Shown in pieces: positions 19,970-32,529 of a DNA stretch of 64,000 nt. Source of the DNA: Paracentrotus lividus (lineage: Eukaryota > Echinodermata > Echinoidea > Camarodonta > Echinidae). The translations under genes and the position numbers were made by a program. The first letter of the stretch is position 1. The number at the start of each line of letters is the position of its first letter. The stretch is from contig CALNVZ010002279.1 of NCBI GenBank assembly GCA_940671915.1, positions 15,681 through 79,680 on the forward strand, read 5' to 3'. The notes below the pieces were generated by a model. That model searched no databases. It was not told the DNA's origin and saw only the letters and a program-made list of their open reading frames with translations.

Positions 19970-19975
19970 TTTATT
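19970..19975 (-). promoter_or_regulatory. Polyadenylation signal AATAAA (transporter gene, minus strand)
   Basis: TTTATT on the plus strand, AATAAA on the minus strand, about 123 bases past the transporter stop. The two convergent genes end within about 450 bp of each other. Confidence 0.5.
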
Positions 19976-20097
19976 TTTCAAAGGCGATGTGCATAAATGA
20001 AGAAAATTTTCTTTTCCTCTATTTTTTCCCTTCTAAATGTGATGATAAAGGTAAAGTTATTTAATTATTTCACATTCCTGGTACCCTTCTGAAACCT

Positions 20098-20204
20098 TCA
20101 TTTGATGAAACGTGGAGGGATCATGATGATTAATATGGCGGCTTCTATCGACGCGAGGAATATAAAGGATGCCTTGTAACTTCCTGTTAGATCAGCAAGC
20201 ATTC
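20098..20204 (-). CDS. Transporter gene, last exon
   Basis: After a CCATAG acceptor it encodes the split Gly, then MLADLTGSYKASFIFLAS, IEAAILIIMI, PPRFIK and TGA. This is the final helix of an SLC16-type carrier and is intact. Confidence 0.8.
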
Positions 20205-20734
20205 CTATGGTATGATGGAAAAGATTGATATTATTGGTAAACTATGACAAGCGAGACAATTGGGTAAACGTATCGCAAGTAATGTTTAAGGTTTTAAATA
20301 TTTTCTTTTACGGCATTATTATCAAGAACGTCTGAATAGAAAACTAAGCCAGCTAGCGCTACTCATATATTTTCATTTATCTATTGGTTTATTTATTATT
20401 AATATCATTTATTTTTTTTTTGCACTCATGAGCAGTGACTGTGGTCATGATATGCTGGTATTCACTTCCTTACATTATCTACATAATTTTAATTTATACC
20501 GGGTGATTAAAAAAAATAAACACAGAGAAAAAAAATTGTCATTTAAAAGAAAACCAATCGGTATGATACATATTTTGAAAAAATAACGACTCCCGCATCA
20601 CCGGTGAAATTATTGTGTGATATGTGATTACGCTTTGGTGAATACATCGCATTGTTTGCAAAAAGGCGAAAAGTGACTTGTGCCAAAGTGGGAAGAAATA
20701 ACAAATAAGGAAAAAGCAAATATACATCTTAAAT

Positions 20735-21056
20735 ACAATGGTAAAACTTTTTAACGAAAACGTTTAGAACAAAATATCTTGGCAAAAGCATTGTTACATG
20801 TATCGACTTCATTCTGACGGTGCAAAAATGAGATCGATTTTTAGAGTCATGCATGATTGAGTACACGTCAAAACAAAATAATCACTTTTAATAGTTTAAG
20901 AGAATTCCTTTTTTTTAGGTCTTTGAGTGCTTCTTGATGTGTGCTATCTCACGGATTACTTGATAGATCAATTTATTTTTATATCTCATTGTGGTCGACT
21001 GGTGTAACAACACTCTTGCTAAGTTATTTTTTAAAAACCATTTCTTTAAAAATTTA
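20735..21056. repeat. Palindromic repeat, related to 55600-55945
   Basis: CTTGGCAAAAGCATTGTTAC near 20778 and its inverted partner GTAACAACACTCTTGCTAAG near 21005 form two arms. The centre has GAGTACACGTCAAAACAAAATAATCACTTTT and GGATTACTTGAT. The same order of motifs occurs at 55600-55945, so this is a family of foldback elements. Confidence 0.6.
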
Positions 21057-21402
21057 TGTCTTTTTGTCAAGGATGTAGTTACTTTTTTGTTGTTTTGATT
21101 TCACCCAACTTTGGCACGAGTCACTTTTTACCTGTTTTGCAAACAAGCGTAAAAAACACATCACACAAAAATGGTACCAAAGGTGCGAGAAAAGTTATTC
21201 TCCTTAAGATTTTGTATTTTAATTTGGGGTTCAAAATTATGGTTTTCTTTCAAATGGCAATTTTCTAGATAATTAGTTTTTGTTGTTGTAATTGTTGTTG
21301 TTTTTTACTCACTCGGTATAACAGGACTGATTTCAGTGACTACTTTTCTAAACATGCCGATCAGAGCAGGAGGGTATCTGGCAAGATAATTTATCTCTCC
21401 CC

Positions 21403-21500
21403 CACCTCACCCCCCCCCTTCCCCCACCCCCAAAAAAAGAAAGAAAAAGAAAAAAACAAACAAACAAACAAACAAACAAACAAACAATAATAAATAAATG
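21403..21500. repeat. C-run, A-rich and (AAAC)n microsatellite
   Basis: Poly-C stretches at 21410-21430 followed by an A-rich tract and (CAAA)n to about 21487, in the last intron of the transporter gene. Confidence 0.85.
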
Positions 21501-21648
21501 AGTAAATAAATACATTAAAAAATAGAGAAACAGAAGATTTTTCGTTAAAAATTGACCGGTTTCCATTAAAAACCAAAAAATGACAACATTGAAGGTCTCC
21601 CACCGTTTTGCATAGACATAACAATACAAAATTATTTTGTATACAAAC

Positions 21649-22675
21649 CTGTCAAGTATGTACCAACGAGGGCTCCTACCCCGAATGCAATCTGTATGAA
21701 TGCAAAAACCATTGAAAACGCTTCATGAGGTGAACGTTCCTTGGCGATATAAATCATGAAAAGGTTTTCTTCGTTGATGGCAAATGACGTCAAAAAGGAC
21801 ATTACAATCATAACGGTGAAGTTGGAGGTATTGATATCAATCAGCATCGATACAACGTTGATTATCCCTAGAAATATGAATAGGTCATAGCCGCTGATAA
21901 AGCGAGGGTTTAAGAGGAGTCCACTAAAGACACGCGCGATGAAACAAGCTTATATGGACGTAGAGTAAAGGAGATAGAGTGTCGAGTTGAGTGATACATC
22001 CCTCATAATGGCGTGAGGTATGAAGAAGGAATGCCAACCGCCGTGGAGCATGGCGACAAAGAAGTTGGCGATTGTGAAAACAATGAGGCACTTGTCTTGG
22101 TTGTACGCAAAGTCCATAAAAGTCCGACGAAGTCATCAGCTTTGAAGAAGCATCCCCTGCTGCAGGTGGCGTGTTACTTTCAGGAGGCGAGTGTTCGTTG
22201 ATCCCCTGATGTTGGTTGCCGGATTGCGTTTGTCTGCCTTGATTAATCTCTATCAACGAAGATGATACATCGTCGTCTTCGCTGTGGGATCTCTCTGACA
22301 AATTGAACTTTCTTTTTGAAGGAGACGCGTATTTTCTTGCAGAACTTTCGCCACTTTCCCTATCCTCGATGCACCTTTCATCGGAAGGGGTAGGGCTTGC
22401 GATTGACTCCGAAGTGACAAACCTATCCGGCTTGTGTCCAGTGTTGGTGTCAACCATAATCGTAAGAGGCACCAGGTGACACATTATTGCTCCCATGATC
22501 AGCATAGCACCCCTCCAACCGTACACGTCCATTAGGTAAGCTGCAAGGATAGGACTGATCAACATCCCAAAGGCATATCCTGACTTGCTGATACCGAAGA
22601 GAGTATTGAAGTGATTAGGAGCGTGTGCGTTCAAGCATATCACCAGACTCTGAGACAAAATGTTGGCACCAATAC
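21649..22675 (-). pseudogene. Transporter gene, large third exon with two lesions
   Basis: Reads GANILSQSLVICLNAHAPNH at its start (helix 4), then helices 5-6, the loop TSESIASPTPSDE...SERSHSEDDDVSSSLIEINQ, and the second half from DFMDFAYNQDKCLIVF. The frame shifts at the AAAA run (22118-22121), after which YGLCVQPRQ replaces the family sequence. In the shifted frame SLNSTLYLLYSTSI is cut by TAA (21950-21952), then ACFIARVFSGLLLNPRFISG resumes. The exon ends GALVGTYLTG. Confidence 0.8.
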
Positions 22676-23248
22676 CTGTTTATGCAAAAGGTGACACTGA
22701 AAAAGTGACCTGCAACTTGACATATCTGAGTTAAGAAGTATAATTACTTTTGAGACGGAGGTTGGTGCAATAAATGAAAAAAGAAGAGAAAAAAGGGGAC
22801 ATTTTATTCATTAAATTTGTCTTCAACGGTAGATTACACACATCTGCTGTGCGAAAAATTCTGGCACTCCGGTGGTCTAGCTTGGGCAGCCTGTGATTTT
22901 TTTTCACGGCTGTCTGGCTCCAATTTTTCACACAGCAGCTGCACATGTTTCTTTCGTTAGAGACAAACTAATAAATAACTTGTCTGTATAACATCCCAAC
23001 GGCTTAAATCATTTACATTTCGAAAAAAAAAAAGTAATTTGAAAAATTAAAAGGGCCATTAATGAATATTCTAAATGTTCTGTATAAAATCTATTCCATC
23101 GAGTAAATATAACTATAACAAAAATGTGGAGCGCAGTGGTAACAATCTTGATGATCTACAATTTAAAAAACGAACGGTTAAGCATGTTAAGGAAAATAAC
23201 GGATAAATCTCACTTTTGAAATACTGCGACGCCCTTTAAATTACCTTA

Positions 23249-23374
23249 GGGCCCGTATTTTCACTGGAGGTTAAGTTTACAAGGGAGTTATCGGACAGTA
23301 TGATCGCACAAATGCACAAGACCAGTACAAGTGATCCCATGCAAACCTAACCTCTCGTTCAGAATACGGACCTT
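23249..23374. mobile_element. Small inverted repeat with GGGCCCGTATTTTC end
   Basis: GGCCCGTATTTTCACTGGAG at about 23250 mirrors CTCTCGTTCAGAATACGGACC at about 23352, a short MITE-like structure ending 16 bp from the second transporter exon. Confidence 0.5.
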
Positions 23375-23389
23375 TTGGGATCTACTTAC

Positions 23390-23533
23390 CACCTAATGAT
23401 AGGCAAATAGCAAGCTGGACATTGTTGGACACGGTAGAACTGAGTATGAGTCCCAATGGAGCCAGGATCGCTCCTGTTATTAGGAGCGGACGTTGAAACC
23501 TACCGCGGCTATAAAGATGTGCCACGATCGGCC
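23390..23533 (-). CDS. Transporter gene, second exon
   Basis: 144 bases, phase 1 on both sides: PIVAHLYSRGRFQRPLLITG, then AILAPLGLILSSTV and VQLAICLSLG. It covers helices 2-3 of the MFS fold, with the basic loop SRGRFQRP between them. Acceptor CCACAG, donor GTAAGT. Confidence 0.8.
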
Positions 23534-23795
23534 CTGTGGAGTAATTAATAATGAAAAATAAAACAAGTAAATCTCGTTTATGCCCTAAGCTAATGCCCCT
23601 ACGTTATTACTGTTATTTTTGTTATTTGGATACACATGTTGAACTATTATTTGTCTCTCGTTCGCATTTAACGCCTTGAAATTATTGGGGATGATTGACC
23701 CTTCAATTTAATTTACAAAATAAATTAAATGATTTTAAAAAATTGCCCTTTTCGCTAGGTCTCGCCTGTGATTTATTTAAAGCACATTTAATGAC

Positions 23796-24027
23796 TCACA
23801 ACTCGCCGTACCTTCGACGTGCAACTCCTTACGATGGATTTCGTAGAAAAATCGTGCAGCGCAGGTACCTCCCAGGCACGTTGCATGTACGACGTGCAGG
23901 AAGTTTTTCCAATACTCTAACTACAGAAACGCAGGAATCGCAGAAATTGACCAACGACCTGTGCATGCATTGTACATGCAACGCAGGCTATGTTGATTGC
24001 ACATGCCCCGTAGCCGACGAGTTGTGA
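23796..24027. mobile_element. 232-bp MITE with TCACAACTCG ends
   Basis: TCACAACTCGCCGTACC at the left and a complementary CCGACGAGTTGTGA at the right. The interior has several GCAGG and TGCATGTAC motifs on both strands. It sits in intron 1 of the transporter gene. Confidence 0.65.
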
Positions 24028-24084
24028 CCGCCGCATTAAAAGAATAGTACGCGTATGTCAAATGATATATTAGAATTATATTAC

Positions 24085-24283
24085 CTGGTCCAAAAGTAAA
24101 AGCGTTGAAAAGTCCCAGAGATATACCAAGGTCAGATGACGTCATCCCGAAGCTGTCTTTGAATTCGATGTCGAAGACTCCAATCGATTTGACAGTCCCA
24201 AGAACGTAGCATGTTTGGATGAACAATGCTGCAACCACCTGCGTAGTGGCAACGTTAACCGACCGTAGCAGTGTAATGGCCAT
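24085..24283 (-). CDS. Transporter gene, first coding exon
   Basis: From ATG at 24283: MAITLLRSVNVATTQVVAAL, FIQTCYVLGTVKSIGVF, then FGMTSSDLGISLGLFNAFTF and donor GTAATA. I prefer this Met over the one at 24364 because the intervening codons run into the terminal repeat of the transposon that begins near 24329. A further upstream exon cannot be excluded. Confidence 0.65.
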
Positions 24284-24324
24284 CTTCAAATTCGACAAAA
24301 TAATTACCAGTAGGCAATCTTTAA

Positions 24325-25798
24325 GTTTGGTTTTCCCGGCCATTTTCATGCTCCATTCACTCAATTATATGAGTGCAGCATTCATTTTAGCTAATTTTTT
24401 GGCCTGTGCTTAAACTGGCATTTCAATTTCGCACTTTAGGCATTCAACTTAATGTGTATAGCAAACGAAAAGGTACTTTAGTCAATCGAATTAGTACATA
24501 CCTCACCAATTTAACAAAGTTAAGGGCAAGTCCACGCTATTTTGCGATGTAACAAACGGGACATTCAGAGACAAAAATAGTTTTTTTTTTATAAATCTTA
24601 AATTGAAATCCCAGTCCTTAGGTATATTTTTAAAGGTACTAAGAACCTTCAACAAAATTATAAGCAATAATTGAAATAACTCAATTCATATTCAATTTAT
24701 GGTTATTTATTCGTGCGTAACACATGGGACCAGAAGAAATGGTGTTTTTAAATTTTGAATTTGTTCACACGATACTAGGAATTTAAAAAGCAGATAAAAA
24801 CTTGCATAGTCACATCCTCGTAACCATGTAATAAACTATGTAAATACATATTCTAATGTCAATACAGCCTCACGTTTTCTGGCAAGATCAAGTTTTGTAA
24901 AATATGACATGTAACACATGGGACACGTAACACATGGGACAATTATTCCATGAAATATTTTCCATCAAATATTTGGTGTAGCCAAGGCGTAGCAACATGT
25001 TGTTTAAAAAAAAATCCCGCTGGTAAACCAAATGAAAGAACCATAATCAGTGATAATACAACACATTACTGTAAAAAAGTAAATATTTTGTTTCATTACT
25101 CGAGGTGGGAGGGCGGGTAATAAAACTTTATTATTTTACATCAGCTCAGTAACTTTTGCGAGACTACTTCTGAGACATCAATACTTTAAGAATAAAAATA
25201 TGGAAAGTTATGTGCTAGGTTTTTTTTGGTGATATTTTCACCAGAGGAAGTCAAAATGATCTTGAAACAGAAAATCTTTACTTTTTGGTTGTATTCATAT
25301 GACAAACCTTTAGAAATAATGGTTGAAAATAGCATTTTTAATGCATTTTATCAATTTTTCATGAAAATTAATGAGCATTGTGACGTTTTGACCTTGAAAG
25401 GACTTTTTGACCTCATTTGCATTACGTTTATTTCATACACTTTGTGGTGATATATGACACATTACATGTACTTTTAAAATCTTACTGACGCACTCGACAC
25501 AAAAATGGTCGAAAAGTTGAAAAATCTCCACCTCGGGAACAAATAGCTAGGACTTGCCCTTAATATTCAATTTTACAGTTAAATAATCAACTGTTAAAGT
25601 AAATATTGCGAATGTGAAATTGGCGAGGAATGTTGATCGCCTAAAGTACCTTTTCGTTTGATATACACATTAAGCTGAATGCCTAAAGGGCGAAATTGTA
25701 ATGCTAGTTTGAGCACAGGCCCCAAAATGAGCTAAATTGAATGCTATGCTCATGTAATTGGGTGAATGGAGCATGGAAATGGCCGGGGAAAACCTATA
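24325..25798. mobile_element. 1.47-kb DNA transposon abutting the transporter start
   Basis: GGTTTTCCCGGCCATTTTCA (24329) mirrors AATGGCCGGGGAAAACC (to 25794). Arms of about 220 bp match, including AGGCATTCA(A/G)CTTAATGTGTAT and AAACGAAAAGGTACTTTAG. Copies of GTAACACATGGGAC lie at about 24905-24940. No open frame of note. Exact ends and target duplication are uncertain; a TA at each end is possible. Confidence 0.75.
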
Positions 25799-25801
25799 GT
25801 A

Positions 25802-28235
25802 CAGCGACACCTGTTTAATATAGATCAATTTAAGTAGAATTTTATTATTTCAGTTAATTACCGTGATTAGACAGCGGAACATATAAGTAAATCCATATTT
25901 GTGTTGTATTTTGTGTACTGAGTGTCCAGCCCCTTCATATCCACCCCCCCCCCCCCGCCCGAAAAAAAGAGAAAAATTCAATGCACTTCTTAAAATGAGT
26001 GACAACAGGCTTTATCGGAATGGTTGGATTTTTCTTTTTTCCTATAGTTTTACGTCGACCGTCGATGGCCTTTATCAAAGGTCAATGTAAAGGGTCAATG
26101 TCATAACCATCATTTTATTTAAACGTCAAATTTAGTATGAAATGTAGCAAATATTATTGGGTCATTGTCATTTCTAATTGATATATTCAGCTTCCCACAA
26201 TATACAAATAAGTATCAAAATGCATGCATACACAAATGTACCGGTATATTCTTTATACATGTGCATGTAACCACAAAACATCTAAACTTTAATAGTCCGT
26301 AGGGCATATTTTTTGCCCAACACATAATTATACTCAAATTTATTAGGACAAACTGAAAGGCGAAATAAAAGCATTTTAATGCAATGAAATATTTCACATA
26401 AAATATGCAACATTTCGCTAACAGTTTTGACAATTAAATAAAATTATGGTCATGTTAGGATGGCACTTAACTTTTAACCTTCAACAAAGCACTTAGCATA
26501 AAACGTTAAAAAAAATCGTTGAAACTTTGCAGCGGTAGCTAAGTTATTTAACGTTTGAAATGAGTATGCATCTATCACCCAAGTTTGGTTGCCATTGGGC
26601 CAGCAGTTGCCAAGTTAACCGTCATAAAAGAGTGTTGCAAGTAACTGTGACGGATGGACGACGGACAGACGACGGACGGACGAAGGCCACACGGACGCCA
26701 TTTGGATCCCTAAGTCTCGCCTTTACCTCCGAGAGAGAATAGAATAGTAAAATCATACATAACAGTTTCAAAAATGATTCGGTATAAATTATATATCTCT
26801 TTGCTTATCGAAAGAAGTTACCTATTTGTAAAGGGCCTATATTCCCTCCATATTCCTAACTCGTCTAGTTCTTTTTTTTTATTTTTTTTTTTAATGTGTA
26901 TCATATAATCGAGGACGAAGTTCAAGTCCTCAATTTACTCAATTTACTCAATCGAGTAAATTGCAAACGAATGGGACAATACAAAATCCATTTTGGGGCA
27001 AGTTTTTGTCAAAGGATGAAAGACTTTTAACTGGTATCACACATCATCGCACACAATCCTATTCAATGTTATGGGAACAGCTCACTCAGAGGGCCTATTG
27101 TATCATTTTCTCAAAATTGTAAAAAGTGGACTCTTTATATCTGTAGCGTTCATATGCAAATTACTCATTTATGCATTACATTAATAATTTAAGAAAGGTT
27201 TCATTGCAAGGGTGAATAGTTTGTCTTCAATTATATGTGACACATGATTAGTACATGCCTCTGAAAACGGATTAATTCTATTTTCTACGCCTTGTATAGC
27301 TCTAAAGAAAAAATACAAAACGTATGCATGGATACGTCATGGTACGCCTTCACGCACAACTTTCTGCAGATCATAAGCAGGTTTGATTTGTTTTTTTGTT
27401 TTTTGTTTTTTTTAAAGAAAATATGCTTGTAGTATCTATGCACAATATTTCAAAGGTGTCTTCTTTAAAATTTACGACGATCACTTATGAATTCAAGGGG
27501 GGCATCCAAAGTTGTTGCCGTTTTTGTAGTATTCCACATATAAAATTTTAAAGCACAATCAAAACACCTCCAATGTATTGTCATACACAGAAACTTAAAT
27601 TGCCTTCAAAATGAAACTTACTTTGATATACTTAAGAGGGGTAAAATTAAAAAATAGCGTAAACGATTTCATTTTGATATAAAAAAAATGTTAAATTTTG
27701 CATTTATCAAAACTGTGAATGGAATTTTCTTTTGAAACTTTAACTGTTGTTGTTTGGAAATTTGCAAAATGTATAGAAAACATCCTGTGAAATGTTTTAT
27801 CTTACTTCAATATTATATCATTTTAAATTTGTGAATTTCATTTTACCAAAAAGGTGAATATTCATTGAAAAAGTGGATGAATTTGTGTAATAGGCCTATT
27901 GACTAATATTCAAGTCTAGAAAATTACAGATCGTGAGTATTTCCTCAAAATTTTAGATTTGTAAACGCCTAATTTTAGTGTATTTTATAACATTTAATGA
28001 TATGCAACTAAATATAGATATTATATATACATCTGATTTCTTGATTTTATCAATTACGAATATATAACTGGGGATTTTTTCTAAAAAGTAGACATCTATA
28101 ATTGGATAACGACGTACAATTATGGGTAGCATGTAGGCCTATAATAAAAAAAGAGTAAACAACAGGGATGACTATTATGGAATGCTTTAGATAACCATTG
28201 CTGTATTTTATGTCAATATAAGGGATATAATCCTA
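25802..28235. other. Intergenic, AT-rich, no gene recognised
   Basis: Contains a poly-C run at about 25945, a (GACG)n-like tract at 26650-26690 within a possible interspersed repeat (26540-26745), and long AT-rich unique sequence. No splice-bounded open region or known family is visible on either strand. Confidence 0.45.
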
Positions 28236-28863
28236 CACTGTAAAAACAAAAAAACAACAACAACAACAAACAAACAAAAAAACAAAAAACAAAAAACAAC
28301 AGCAAAGTGATGTCAGCAGAGTCGCCATACAAAATGTAATCTTCGAAGTAGATTTCTCCTCTAAGAATTTATGAAAGAGAAGGAAAAAAAATTCATTAGA
28401 GTTCTAAAGCTTACGTATTTTTGTTTGAAACGGAAGAAATGTGTTACTCCTGGGTGGTGTTGCATAAAACTTTTTTTCTAACCTGAGTTTTCTCGGGTTA
28501 AAAAACTCAGCTTATGTAGACCTATTTCTTAGGTTTTTCAACCTGAGTTTTAAAACTCCCTAAAAATTTATTGCATTAATACTTTTGAAAACTCTGGTAT
28601 GTTTTTATGCAATGAAAAAACAGTAAAAAATCTAGAAAAATATTGTAACCGGAGTTTTCGGACTTTAACCGGAGTTTTCAGATTTTAACCGGAAAAAACT
28701 CCGGTTAGAAGTTTTATGCAACAGGGTCCTGATGTATATTTTGTATTTCTCATGTAATTATTTGCAGGAGAAATTTACAACAAAAATGTTTTTTGAATTA
28801 CATTTTTTTGGGTGACTCTGCTGACAGCAGATTTGCCGTAAAAATACAAATATTTTTACAGTG
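28236..28863. mobile_element. TA-flanked MITE with CACTGTAAAAA ends, contains a nested MITE
   Basis: CACTGTAAAAAC at 28236 and TTTTTACAGTG to 28863, with TA on both outer sides (28234-28235 and 28864-28865). Inner arms GTCAGCAGAGTCGCC (about 28311) and GGGTGACTCTGCTGAC (about 28810) also mirror each other. The element at 28451-28728 interrupts it. Confidence 0.75.
28451..28728. mobile_element. Nested MITE with GTTGCATAAAACTT arms
   Basis: GTTGCATAAAACTTTTTTTC near 28459 mirrors GTTAGAAGTTTTATGCAACA near 28704. Inside, AACCTGAGTTTT and AACCGGAGTTTT motifs repeat. It lies within the TA-flanked element 28236-28863. Confidence 0.7.
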
Positions 28864-29549
28864 TATGTACATGTATTAAAATATGAAATTAATGAGATTT
28901 ATATAATCACATATAAAAGAAAAAAATAGATCAACGGAAGTTGTAGGGAATTATGTCTGCCGCCCAAGGAAAAACGGTATTGTACAATTGAAGATGCTAG
29001 TACTAGATGTTCCTATGTTACATCAAATCAGTTTTGAGAAACAGAGGGTTAAAAGTTTTGAATATGTCCACAAATCATGTTTCATATCATATAGATGTCA
29101 AACTTTCAGATTGACATTGTGTCATGTATAAAAAAGTTTTGATGCATAATCCAGGAATATAATACTGATTAATTTTCTATAATCAATAATCAATTAACTG
29201 CACATAGGAACTTCTAGCTCGAGAACAGTGCACATAGGAACTTCTAGTACTGAAAAGCCAACATCATAATGAAAACAACATTATATTTAGATATTTATGG
29301 TAAAATGGTAGTTACCAAATAAATACAGCTAATGTTATTTCCATTCTGAAAACTTTACAGAAATATTTAAAGTTATTATTTTTTGATAAAAAAAAAGTAA
29401 TATATAGAAAACTACATACTTGAATCTTTTTTTTTTTCTTTCTGAAATTACACTTTTTGATACCAAACTTGACACTCTTCGAAGAACGTCTTATTAACAA
29501 ACTCATCTTCTCTCTTGATGCTATTAGATCACAACACCCTAATAGCTTT

Positions 29550-31650
29550 TCATCTATCATTGGGTGATTTTAATGATGTTGACACGTCGTCATTAGTCAA
29601 TAATCTGCTGTTAAAACAAATAGTCACCTCCCCACTAGAGGAAATGTTAACATTCTTGACAAGATTTTTACTGATTTATATGACTATTAAAGTACCTATT
29701 GTTTAACCCTATCTCTAACGAGTAACAGTGATCACAAGACCGTGATGTCCAGAGCCTGCGCCTTCAATCCCACAAGGAGACGCCGGAGAGCAGTCATTTC
29801 CGCCCTTTTCGTGAGTCGCAGTGTCGTGCTTTTGGAAGAAGAGATCACCGCTGCAAGTTGATCATCTCTTGGATACCTGGATGTTAACGAGATGGCTGCT
29901 GTTCTTCAGGAATCTCTCATCTGAATCTTATCATCTGCATTTCCCTCTTAATCTCTACATCTCGCGAAGCCGGATGATAAACCCTGGATCACTAACCGTA
30001 CCATATCAGTCTCATCAAGGATAGGCAAACCGGCTTTTGATTCTAACTGACTATAGCACGTTACAACGCGCCTACGGAATCTAGTTAAACGTGAAGTCAA
30101 CGTACGACGTAAGGCTCATTCTACGCTAACAAAGTGAAAGATCTTCGGAAATGTCATCCAAAAAATGGCACTCAACAAAATTCGCAAAATCAGTGGATGA
30201 AAACAAAATCGACCACTTTACCCGTAGTGAAATGTCCTCATCTGAGCAAGCAATTTCATTAACAAACCATTTTGCTAGTATTTGCAGTCAGCTTCCCTCG
30301 CTTGAAAGATCTTCCCTACCTGCTTCTCCCATCCATGCCACCCCTGAGCATCGAGCCTTATCAAGTGTATCGAGAATTGTTAACTCAAGCCTTCATAAGT
30401 CTTCCATCATAATGATTTACCATACAAGACTTATTGTTGAATTGCCTCCTGATAATAGCAGTTCCCCTGACATAATCTTCAACAGATGCCTTGAAACAGT
30501 GTCTTTCCAGACGTTTGAAGGTCTCAGACATTGTTCCAGTCTGGAGTACACCTTGTAAAACTGTTGACCAATTAAGACCATCCCTCACCCCTACTTTTCT
30601 AAAGGTCTTTGAAACATCTTAACTAAGTGGTTTATATATCAGAATAATGAGTAAAATGATAATCCAACAGTTGGTAACATGAGAGGTCACACAACTTCTC
30701 ACTACCTATAAGCAATGATAGATTCAATCTTGAAAAACAGGTACTGCAAAATCTGGCTATGTTGCCACAGTATGCACGATAGATACCGCCAAGGCGTTTG
30801 ATCACATAAATCACAACGGGTCATTGAGGTTAGTTGAGTTATACTAAACCGTACAGTTCGTCCCTATTGTCACTTAGAAACAGATCCAATGTGTGTCGTT
30901 AGGTTCTACTCTTAGTGAGTCTCTGCCTATAACATGCGGTGTCCCGCAAGGACAGAGACTTGGCCCCTACCTGTTCTTGGTCATGATTAATGATGTTGCA
31001 ACTTCGAACACCTTTAGATGAAAATATAGCTCGCATGACTTGACTATAGCTGAAAGTAGACAAAATCTCAACTTCTAGGTTGCAACATCTCTGTCACATT
31101 GTAATGAATATTGTCTGTTGATAAACCAAATGACCCCCAACCAGAGAAGTGAAAGTATTACATGTTTCTTTTCTACGGAACCAGATTGTGATGCTGAAAG
31201 TTAGCATTGGAATTCTGTCCTTGGTCTGTTGAAGCTGTTAAGCTATTAGGGGTAAATTATACAGTCCAACATTAAATGGGACTTGCAAGTAGAAAATACC
31301 ATCAAAAAGGCACTCCAAGCGTTCTATTGCTCTGTGTCCTTAGAGAAGACAATAATGCTCCACTCGATGATCTGGTTTGCAATTAATATCATGTATATTC
31401 GAGCCTTTAGTTGAATATGCCTCCCCCGGTTTGGTAACATCCCTTACAGCTAACCAATGCCAGTAGAATTAACGTAAGACAAAGGCTTGTCGTATTATAC
31501 TAGAGTCATAACTATGTTGATATATCTTCATGCCCTTGAGCTTTAGATATCCCATCCTTCTCGATAGACGCCAACATGTATTCCCAAATTTTGTGACTGC
31601 AAGTTCGGATAATCCCGAAAACTTTGAAATATTTGGGGTTTGCCAAATTT
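29550..31650 (+). mobile_element. Degenerate CR1/jockey-like LINE, reverse transcriptase remnant
   Basis: Scattered in several frames, in correct order: LGDFNDVDTSSLVN (29560, endonuclease end), DTAKAFDHINH (30783, RT block with the first Asp), ITCGVPQGQRLGPYLFLVMI then NDV (30928), KYSSHDLTIAES in place of YADD (31020), LVEYASPG (31405) and SFRYPILLDRRQHVFPNF (31540, typical C-terminal region). Stops and frameshifts are frequent, so it is long dead. The 5' half is missing. No tail or target duplication was found. Confidence 0.75.
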
Positions 31651-32529
31651 GTTCAGGATGGTTTGAAGACGTGAACCTGGAACCAATTTCGATGACAGAA
31701 GTTAGAAGGCGATTTTTTTTTTTTTCATCTTTTTACTCATGGATTTTATTGTAAGTTGGTTTCAAATTGGACCGATATTCCAAAATTAAAAGCTTCATGC
31801 TATTTTAAAACAGACACAGAGTCAGGGATGGAAATTGTCTGGGTGCATTCGAGTGAGACTGCTCATAAGTGGTCGACGTGTACGGTTCAGATCCAAGTCA
31901 GAATCCATTAACCTGAATTAAATATCTAAATAGCTTGTTATTGTATCAAAATCAAAGGTAAATGCTTTCATGGCGCCATTTTAATCAGGCAGCTAGATAG
32001 ATGCTTGGGTGTCGATCCGAATTTTTAGCGGTGGACACCGGCATGGATCAAGGATTTTTGAACACCTATTTTTTTACGTCACGTCGGCCGATCTAAAAGG
32101 TAAATGGTTTTCTGCCCCATTGGCCATCAAAGATTCATCATTTCTATATAAGAACCATATTGGTAGGGATGAGTCATTCATTCAGGTCGCCAATTTGTTC
32201 CGCTTTTTTTCTAGAGGGGGAGGGATACCCGATGGTTTTTTTTTTTTTTTTGTTTATTTTTTTATTATTTATTTGGATCAGGGCTGGACCCCAAACATAC
32301 ATGGGAGACATTTAATATGATGTCATGAACCCCAAAAATCTTGAAGGAGGGACGTGTCCCTATTTCCCCCACCGTATGACGCCCATGATCAAATAAACCA
32401 AATACCAGTACCGAGTACATGGACATGTTGGAACACATGGTAAGAAACCTACATTTTGTGGTCTTACAGGTTTTGCGACCCGCTTGTAGAGACGACATAA
32501 ACCCGCCACATTACCAAATAAACATGCCA
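31651..32529. other. Intergenic, no gene recognised
   Basis: T-runs at 31712-31726 and 32237-32254. No coding family or clear repeat structure was seen. Confidence 0.4.

Larger units (their letters stand above)
20098..24283 (-). pseudogene. SLC16/monocarboxylate-transporter-like MFS gene, disrupted
   Basis: Exons 24283-24085, 23533-23390, 22675-21649 and 20204-20098, all joined in phase 1. The product would be a 12-helix MFS carrier: CYVLGTVKSIGVFDIEFKDS (helix 1 region), SGYAFGMLISPILAAYLMDV and GWRGAMLIMG, a long Ser/Glu/Asp-rich cytoplasmic loop after helix 6, then TIANFFVAMLHGGWHSFF and GMLADLTGSYKASFIF near the end. Summed exons are 1477 bases, one more than 492 codons. The extra base is a T in the AAAA run at 22118-22121. 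A TAA stop lies at 21950-21952. The usual DGGWGW motif is not seen before helix 1. It is a pseudogene unless both changes are assembly errors. Confidence 0.78.

Noticed and set aside
24284..24364. Upstream in-frame Met of the transporter (27 extra residues)
   Set aside because: The codons extend into the terminal repeat of the transposon at 24325-25798; the Met at 24283 starts the conserved part.
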